This document shows, piece by piece, positions 57,241 through 64,000 of a DNA stretch of 64,000 nucleotides. The stretch covers positions 16,102,478 to 16,166,477 of the forward strand of contig CM043961.1 of the NCBI GenBank assembly GCA_014529385.2, in the 5' to 3' direction. The DNA comes from Adiantum capillus-veneris. Lineage: Eukaryota; Streptophyta; Polypodiopsida; Polypodiales; Pteridaceae. Position 1 is the first letter of the stretch, and each line of letters starts with the position of its first letter. The notes beneath the pieces were generated by a model that was given only the letters and a program-made list of their open reading frames with translations, was not told where the DNA came from and did not search any database. Position numbers and translations under genes: made by a program.

Positions 57241-57315
57241 AATGAATATCCCTATTCCCGGACTTCTCCATTTGGAGCAAGTTAGAGAACAAAGAGAATG
57301 AATATCCCTATTCCA
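57206..57315. repeat. 56-bp tandem duplication at the gypsy-2 edge
   Basis: ACTTCTCCATTTGGAGCAAG to CCCTATTCC occurs at 57206 and again at 57262, differing by one base in the shared part (AATAG vs AAGAG). The near identity suggests a recent duplication. Confidence 0.92.
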
Positions 57316-57594
57316 TTGGCTGACAACGGGTTCGTGGTCGGGGTCGACAGGGGCCACCAGGTCAACCTAGCCCTCCGGGTGATCGCAAAGCTCCAAGCTA
57401 GTAGCAGTGGGTTCAGTCCAAAATTAGAGCACCACGAAACGTTTCAGTCCAAAATTAGAGCACAGTGAAACGTGAGACGAAAACGTGCGTTTAGCGACTT
57501 TTAAACTAAAACTACAGTAACTTGTTGTTAGTGAAATGGCTTGTGTTTCACTTGTTGAGCGAAAACATTTTGCCTGTCCCGACCTATCGAAACG

Positions 57595-58295
57595 CGTTTC
57601 ATGGTGACGCTGCTTTTGCCACGAGTCGCTTTGCGAGAGAGGAACAGCCTTTCTTGCGAACCCCCCTTCTGGTGCAGACGTCTCTCTTTGCAGCAGTTCC
57701 TCGTGGACTTACGAGCTTCGACATTCGTCGTAGGTGGGACTCCTTCGCCTACGACTTCACTCGGTTTCTCGGCAATTCACCAGAATTTGAGGCAGATTGT
57801 TTTAGAGTCCATGTATTGTTCCTTGCAGCTTGAGGGATAGAGGCCCTGGACACAACGGTTGGCTTCTCTTTTCCCCTATGTGGCAGGGATCAGTCTAAGT
57901 GGACTCTGGACTCAGTGATGGAGTGGCTGTAGGCACAGGCCCTCGAGTTCTCTCACCACATTAACGACCTAGGGGTTACAGACCTAATACAGACTTTATG
58001 CCCGTTGGCCAAGTTCTCAATGACACCTCCAGACTCGGCAGGATGTAGACACGTTGTGGTACACTTCTTTGCTGACACGCAGAGCCCAACATGCTATGTA
58101 AACATACATGAGGACTCTTGGACAAAGGACGTTTCCCTGCGCACGCCACACTCTTCTTGGGCCTGGGCTAGACACTCTTTGCAGTCATGCTTATCTCGGG
58201 GACGCTCGGATGCGGATTATTCCCTATCCAAGCCAGCCTCGAAGATAGTGCGGTTAGTTGTTGCTGCAACATCAGTTCTTTCTCGTTCTCCATGA
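57595..58295 (+). pseudogene. LINE-C ORF1 C-terminal region
   Basis: Matches the part of LINE-A ORF1 after the knuckle: FDIRRRWDSFAYDFTRFLG, FRVHVLFLAA, then after a stop MTPPDSAGCRHVVVHFFAD, YVNIHEDSWTKDVSLRT and SRGRSDADYSLSKPASK, ending VLSRSP. The final stop TGA (58293-58295) overlaps the ORF2 start ATG (58292-58294), as in LINE-A. Two or three stops interrupt it. Confidence 0.85.
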
Positions 58296-60938
58296 GGATT
58301 GTCTCATGGAACGTGCAGGGATTAGGTGGGCCCCAGTTTCAACGTCAGCGGGGTCAATTGCGTCCGGAGCTTTAGTGATGCTTTGTGGGCAGAGAGATTG
58401 ATCTTCTTATGCTACAGGAGCATCAACTTTGTGAGAGACGCATTAGATGTTGTGGTCAGCTTTTGCATTGGCGATATGAGACATTTTGGTCAGTTGCATT
58501 TGGACTTGATGGTATCTAGGGAGGGGTATGTATGACTATTGCGGACTCTTGGCAGCATGCCATTGTGCGCAGAGGTATTATTGTGCCTAGCAGGGCTCAG
58601 TGGATTACTATGCAAGTTCAAGGCTGCCTCTTGGGCTTCTTGAACATCTATGCACCCAATGTGGCAAGCACACATGCAGAGTTTTGGTCTCACATTGTAG
58701 AGTCTCTACCACATGCAAAGCAATGGTCCATTGGGGGTGACTTCAACATACTGAAGGACCCCTCTCACAGGATTGGAGATAGCCATACTACTCTGCACAG
58801 GGCTGAGTTGGCAGCTTGGGAGAGGCTATGTATGACTTTGAGGGTTTCAAATGTTTGGCAACACTCTGGCTTTGTGAGGCCCCTAGAAAGCTTGGCCTTC
58901 TCTCGCTCGGACCACAGAGTGGGAGGAGCGAATCTATCTCAGATAGATCGCTTCTACGCCAGTAACCACATCTATGACTTGGGTGGGTCAGTTTGCATTT
59001 TGGCTGGGACATCTTTTTCGGACCATGCACCAATGATCCTCACTGTGACAGATAGACAGAGGAAGGGGAGCACGATGCTACGCATCCCTGAGAGGATCTT
59101 GTTGGAGCCACCACTCGCTCAGAGAGCGAGTGGTGGCTCTATGGACAGAGGGCTTGGACACACACGACTCTCCTGCTGAAACAGAGTGGCCTTTGGACTT
59201 GCTCAGCTTAGTCATTTCTTTCTTGAGGAGTCTAAGGCTCGCCTAGCTACAGCGAGGGAGGAGGAGCAACATCTTCGAAGGCGTTGCTTCCTTGCAGAGG
59301 ATGCAGGAGCAGCACTCAGATAGTCCTTCGTTAGAGGAGCAGTTGCAGCAGGCTCGCCAGGAGCTTGCCAGCATAGAGAAGAGGCAACATGAGTTTGCTT
59401 TCCATCGACAGGCATCTCAATGGACCCAAGTGGGTGACAGAGTGACTGGGGCGTTCTTTGAGGCAGTGGGACCCTGCCATGCGCACACAAGTGTCAGCCA
59501 ATTGAGAAGACCTAACCGGTCAGTGGCTTCACAGCCAGAGGATATGCGTGCAGTTGCTACTGACTTTTACCGTGACTTGCTATCAGCAAAGCAGGTCAGA
59601 GCATAAGGATACATACAGAGAGCAGGTTTGGGCGGCGCAGATGCCTTGTCTTGTGATTGAGGAGATGCGCCAGAGGCTTGAGCTGCCTCTTTAGTTAGAG
59701 GAGCTCCATGAGGCCCTCAAAGCACTTCCCCAAGGTAGTTGCCCTGGTGAGGACGGTTTGACTCCCAGTTTTTTCTTGGAGTACTATGACTTTCTAGGCT
59801 CAGATCTTTATAACCCTTTTTAGTACATCTTGCACACAGGAGAGATGTCTGACAGCATGAGTGAGGGCTTGATCTACCTCATTCCCAAGGAGGGTGGCTC
59901 CTTGGATGAGATTCGGCAGTGGCGACCCATCACCATCCTCAACTCAGCCTACACAATTCTAGCCAAGGCTCTACATTTGTGGATTCAACCACTTCTAGAG
60001 AGCATTATACATGGACCCATACAAGTTTTGTCAAGGAGCGCAGCATCCTTGACAACATCTTCACTTTTTGGGAGGCGTCTGCCCTTGCGCCTTTGAGATG
60101 AGGATCTGGTGATTTTGAGAAGGCCTACGACAAAGTTGACTAGGACTTCTTGGAGGGTACTCTACGCAGGATGGGTTTCTCATATGCTTGGATCAAAGGT
60201 GTGTCAACTCTCTAAAGACGTACACACAATCAAGTGCTTTTGGCACGAGGTAGAGGAGACCATTTCATGCTCACACGCTCGGTTAGACAGGGCTGTCCTC
60301 AAGTTGAGCAGATTCTTGGTTTCACAGCAAGTTGGTCTGCGTGGCTTAGCGCTCCATATTCTGGGCGATGAGCTACTGGATGCTGAGTTTGCAGACAACT
60401 TAGCTTTGTACTTGGAGGGCCAGGAGGCCAACCTGCACAAGTGTGAGCAAGCTCTAGCGACGTTTTGTTGTGCATCAGGCGCACTGATCAACTGGAGGAA
60501 GACAGTGGCTTTCTGGGTTGGCAGTGCTCCTACGCCTCATTGGTTGCCAAGGGAGGGTTTTAGATGGATTTCCCCAAGGATTGCAGTTCGCTACGTGGGC
60601 TGTCAGGTTGGCCTGGACTTGTCTCCTATGCAACAAGTGGCTCCCCTCCTCCTGTCCATCAGGAGGACGTTGTTACATTGGAGTTCGGTACGGCTCTCTT
60701 TGGCAGGCAGAGTTATAGTGGCCAACTAGGTGTTGTTGGTTACTATGTGGTACATTACGTCTTGCTGGATCTTTTCGAGCTCATGCATCAGACAGGTAGA
60801 GAGGCTGATCAGGAACTTTCTTTGGTCAAGGCGAGACACTCAGATAGCTCGGGCCAAAGTAGCCTAGCAGGTCATTACTCTACCTTGTTCTCAAGGGGGG
60901 TCGAGGATCATAGACCCAGCACAGCAAAGCAGAGCCCC
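58292..60938 (+). pseudogene. LINE-C ORF2: endonuclease and reverse transcriptase
   Basis: Starts MRIVSWNVQGLGGPQFQ. A frame change follows, then the endonuclease continues at 58532-59179 with LLGFLNIYAPNVAS, SIGGDFNILKDPSH, LSQIDRFYASN and SFSDHAPMILT. A local inverted repeat near 59105-59135 marks a frame break. The RT appears from 59606 on: LIYLIPKEGGSLDEI, RQWRPITILNSAYTI, then broken pieces and VSQQVGLRGLALHI, ELLDAEFADNLALYL (FADN where LINE-A has FADD) and FCCASGALINWRKT. The catalytic change and multiple shifts make it inactive. Confidence 0.9.
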
Positions 60939-60943
60939 CCGTA

Positions 60944-61637
60944 GGGCGGTAGACGTGACTTTCATGCGAATTCTTTACTTTACTTTAGACTTTAGGACAC
61001 AAAAAGCTTTGCAGAAGGAACCTGTAATGGAAATTACCACTTAAAACACAAACACGGCTTGGAAGCTAGAATGCTCCGAGTAGACGCCGACAACCTGTTG
61101 GCCCCAAAATTGACACCCCTTTCGGTATTTCTTTATTCTTTAAGAGGGTAAATTACGAAGAAGAGTCCTGGGAATTCTTTACCTCTATCCAGCTAGATAC
61201 CACTGTTCTGGCAAAATTTCGGCAGCATAACCCCAAAACTTGCCCGAAACCAATTCCCCTGCTAGAACTCACTTCCACTGACATAAACCCTCTGTTTTCT
61301 ACCCAAAAACAGTAAATTCATCACGCTGTATTCAATGGTTTTAGCCCTGTTTTCAGCCCTAAACAGTCCCTAAATTGTCCTCTAACAATGGGGCATTGTT
61401 CCCAATGGTTCTAGCATCCATATGGCTGAATAACAATCCAAATTCAGTGCATAACCAGCGCTGAAAACGCACCTATACGGTGACGTTATCACCCTCACCG
61501 GTGCTTGCTTCTAGAGCAGCAATTAGCTACTCCTGTTCCTGCTCAGAGAGGATCTCGCCTCAGTAAAAACGCATATGACCACAGAGCTGTACATGAGCAA
61601 ATGAAGAGCCCTCTTGAGGGGCATCACATTACTGCAC

Positions 61638-61696
<59 letters not shown>

Positions 61697-62449
61697 ACTG
61701 TGAGGTGTGCAGGACATGACTTCTTGCACTACACTGAGAGGGAAAGCTTGTAGTCAATAGCTCTTAACCTGTAACAAAAAATTGCAAATGAGTTCTCCCA
61801 CCTAGAAATCGAGCGCCCCTTCTTGCTACAAGAGGAAAAAAGTGCACCAAAACATGCCATTTGGCACATTTACACACAATTTCCCGTTTCGGGGTTGCCA
61901 CTTCAAAATCTCCCGATTGGTTGCCGAGTTGACTTTGCAGTAGAGTTCTAAAATGTTCCCCTTGTCATTCCGGAGGTAATGACGCGAACAGGTTTCATGG
62001 TCTAAAATAGCAGTTTCCTAAATTTTAGGGGATGCTTCAGTTGGACTCCCACTGGTCATCTGACTATCTATCCCCACTGGGACCGCATCCAAAATTGAAA
62101 TGTGGCCCAACTACCGGGTACTTTCCTTTGGTGATCCCACCTTGGCATTGTGCCTTAATTGAGTTCACTTCATAGTATCCACCAACATGCTAAGTACGAG
62201 GCGGGGGACCTACAGGATCTTGAAGTGAGCCTAGACATCCTTTTATTGTACGAGTTCTAGTGCCGACCAACTTCCCGTCTGCCGGTGAAACTACCGTTCA
62301 CATTGGCCATACAATGTCCAACCATTTGTAACTTCAAAAAGAGAGTGTCTCAAAAATTAAACAAAAATCATTGGAAAGAAACCAACAACCAAGGTTAGCA
62401 ATTGCCACGTCCTCATGACATAGTTATCAGTTGCCACGTCCTCGTGACA
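60944..62449 (-). repeat. 3' LTR of gypsy-3
   Basis: On the minus strand it starts TGTCACGAGGACGTGG (right edge 62449) and runs to CTACCGCCCTACGG at the left. It includes the AATAAAGAAATACCGAAA block at about 61095-61135. A (GA)27 tract (61641-61694) sits where the gypsy-1 3' LTR has only a short CT run. Confidence 0.92.
61641..61694. repeat. (GA)27 microsatellite in the gypsy-3 LTR
   Basis: A pure dinucleotide run. The corresponding site in the gypsy-1 3' LTR (about 33262-33280) has a short (CT)n, so this is a lineage-specific expansion. Confidence 0.95.
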
Positions 62450-62464
62450 TACCCCCCTCTTGAA
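62450..62464 (-). other. Polypurine tract of gypsy-3
   Basis: The plus strand reads TACCCCCCTCTTG, i.e. CAAGAGGGGGGTA on the element strand, directly before the LTR, as in gypsy-1. Confidence 0.9.
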
Positions 62465-62620
62465 ATCGCAAACGTCCTCGATTGCATACCATAAATACAT
62501 GTTGTTGATGATCTTGTGTTGTTAGCACTCTTTTATCATCGCATGTATCCGCAAGAAAGGTCGTAACACATAGATAGAAATGAGTTAATGAGACCTTCAT
62601 GCTTTTGTCATTTTCATCTA

Positions 62621-63510
62621 TTACACTAAATTCATATGTACAGTTGATGTGCTAGCTCTATCATTACCCCTCCTTTGCTGACGTTGGGTTGAGGCATACA
62701 TAGGCTGTAACCCAAAGGCCTCAAGGTAAAGCTGCAATACATTTGGTGACTCTGATAGTTCATGCTCTTCCATCCACTTTGCATCCATAGGTGGATAATT
62801 CTTGAACATCACCAAATAGCGTCTTGCAACCTGTCCCTTAACTTTTCGGTCCTTCTTGTATATTTCATCCATGTTCTCAATATATCGATCTGCCTCAAAG
62901 ATCTTGTCCTTTGTATGCAAAATGGGAGGAACTTTTTTTCCGCCTTCAACAACAGGTGCCTTGCCAGTCGACGAATGCACCGTATTGTTATACGCATACT
63001 CAGGCATAGGCAAATATTGTTCCCACTTGCCCTTATTATCCGACACATAGCATTTGAGCATATCTAAGACAATAGAATTAGCCTCTTTTGACTGTCCAAC
63101 AGTTTGTGGATGAAAGGAAGAAGAGGATTTGGACGTAGTGCCCATGTTCTCAAACAATCCTCTCTAAAACAAACTTGTTATGCGAGGATCACGATCACTG
63201 ACAATCGATTGTGGCATACCATGGTACTTAAACACATTGTACATGAACAAGCGTGCCATCTCATCAAATTCTATCTTCATCCTAACAAGGATAAAATGGG
63301 TTGGCTTGCTGAACCTGCAAATAATGGTCCATATACCATCATTCCCTATTGGCGTTCTTCGAAGATTAAAGATAAAAGCCATAGCAATGCTTTCCCATGG
63401 CTTATCCGGAATCGGCAACGGTTCTAACAGCCCTAGTGCCTTTTGCCTGTCTAACTTGCCTTTTGGCAAATCACGCATGCTCGCATAAAGGCATCCACAT
63501 CTCTCCTCAA
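62621..63510 (-). pseudogene. Gypsy-3 integrase core fused by deletion to the chromodomain-like tail
   Basis: Reading from 63478: ACVICQ region, DKPWESIAMAFIFNL (first catalytic Asp replaced by Ala; gypsy-1 has AMDFNF), VSDRDPRITSLF, a stop at about 63165, HPQTVGQSKEANS, then DRYIENMDEIYKK joined directly to DRKVKGQVARRYL and MFKNYPPMDAKWMEEHEL. About 350 bp present in gypsy-1 between these points are deleted. It ends at 62621. Both lesions abolish integrase function. Confidence 0.92.
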
Positions 63511-63516
63511 GGTAGG

Positions 63517-64000
63517 CTAATAGAAGAATGTATCTACCGCTTTAACTGTTGCATCAATAACTCGATGCCCTGCATACGGTGGGACATGACTTTCTACCAT
63601 GACCTTATGTCGCAATGGCCTAGTGACACAAAGTCTGCCATGCATCATCATAAAATCATCTCTGAGGAGGTAGTGCTCATGATGTTGCCCTTCTTGCAAC
63701 TATTCAAAAATCCTTGCAAACTCTTCATCAGTAGCATATTGTTCCTTCATGTCATCAGCTCATGATGATAAGAAATTGACACAGCTGAAATTTGTGGCTT
63801 CCTTGATAACGCATAAGCCACAACATTCTTCTTACCTTCCACATGCATAATCTGGAAGTGGAACATAGAAAGAATGTTTGCCCATCGCATATGCTTTTTG
63901 GATAGCTTTGACTGTGTCAAGAAGTATCGCAAGGTCTGATGGTCTATTTGGACAACAAAATCAGTACCTAAGAGGTGGTGCTTCCAACTAGAAAGCACGT
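63517..64000 (-). pseudogene. Gypsy-3 RNase H end and integrase zinc-binding region
   Basis: From the right edge: SSWKHHLLGTDFVVQIDHQTL, TQSKLSKKHMRWANILSMF and NVVAYALSRKP, where gypsy-1 has NVVADALSRKP (acidic residue replaced by Tyr). After a frame break comes the integrase zinc region HYLLRDDFMMMHGRLCV, ESHVPPYAGHRV and the CVICQ pair. This zinc region is deleted in gypsy-1, so the two copies complement each other as evidence for the family layout. Confidence 0.9.

Larger units (their letters stand above)
54190..57315 (+). mobile_element. Gypsy-2: degenerate Ty3 pol fragment carrying nested MITEs
   Basis: Protease, RT and RNase H of a Ty3 element related to gypsy-1 but from a separate lineage. 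LTRs, gag, integrase and primer site are absent. The RT-RNase H junction is split by the MITE at 55592-56667. The right edge ends in a 56-bp tandem duplication before LINE-C. Confidence 0.88.
57320..60938 (+). mobile_element. LINE-C: family I LINE fragment, truncated at both ends
   Basis: A plus-strand relative of LINE-A. Homology begins at about 57320 (CGTGGTCGGGGTCGACAGGG, in ORF1). A non-homologous stretch with a 31-bp tandem duplication (57412-57472) takes the place of the proline-rich tract. Homology then runs from about 57595 through the end of ORF1 and ORF2 to AGAGCCCC at about 60938, where gypsy-3 interrupts it. The rest of ORF2 should lie beyond the right edge of the window if gypsy-3 is a simple insertion. 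Confidence 0.88.
60944..64000 (-). mobile_element. Gypsy-3: Ty3 chromovirus of the gypsy-1 family, 3' half
   Basis: Minus strand: the 3' LTR is on the left, then polypurine tract, chromodomain, integrase and RNase H running off the right edge. It is the same family as gypsy-1. The LTR lacks about ten bases of the usual GGCCGGTTTCA end at its junction with LINE-C, so the exact edge and duplication are uncertain. Confidence 0.93.

Overview
This is nuclear DNA from a land plant, and it is almost entirely a graveyard of nested retrotransposons. The plant call rests on L1-type LINEs with a zinc-knuckle ORF1 and a zf-RVT C-terminus, chromodomain-bearing Ty3 elements, LTRs primed by initiator tRNA-Met, hAT-like MITEs with 8-bp duplications, and an intron-containing remnant of an organellar-type translation initiation factor IF-3 gene. 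I cannot name the species. Nothing prokaryotic is visible: no operons, CRISPR array, rRNA or convincing tRNA gene.

Layout. 1-5.78 kb is AT-rich non-coding DNA with a 146-bp tandem duplication, microsatellites and a 352-bp hAT-like MITE (4179-4530). 5.8-20.7 kb is a family II LINE fragment (LINE-D, minus strand) split by an LTR retrotransposon (element B, 6890-20597, duplication GAACC). Element B has about 2.05-kb LTRs and only gag remains. A near full-length LINE (LINE-A, 8565-15433, minus) sits inside its 5' LTR. 20.95-35.99 kb is a four-layer nest: short-LTR element C contains Ty3 chromovirus gypsy-1 (21298-33978, duplication CACAC), which contains LINE-B (25927-30446, 16-bp duplication), which contains a solo LTR (26698-28172, duplication CATCC). 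36.15-41.4 kb is LINE-E (plus). 41.5-45.36 kb is LINE-G (minus), split by a 1.22-kb solo LTR (duplication GCACC). 45.4-46.5 kb is the LINE-H fragment. 47.39-49.26 kb holds the only host gene I recognise, the 3' exons of an IF-3-like gene (minus). 49.38-53.93 kb is LINE-F (minus), the least decayed element. 54.2-57.3 kb is gypsy-2, interrupted by a MITE that itself carries a second hAT-like element. 57.3-60.9 kb is LINE-C (plus). 60.9-64 kb is the 3' half of gypsy-3 (minus), which runs off the window.

Three LINE families share the locus. Family I (A, B, C, G) has a DUF4283-like/CCHC ORF1 and an ORF2 of endonuclease, RT and zf-RVT; in the two copies where the junction survives, the two frames overlap by the four bases ATGA. 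Family II (D, E, H and a 3' end at 53.9 kb) and family III (F) have an animal-L1-like ORF1 with a coiled coil and an RRM-like part. Every element carries at least one inactivating lesion. The target-site duplications and nesting give a relative order of insertions. Several frameshifts fall in homopolymers, so some may be assembly errors.
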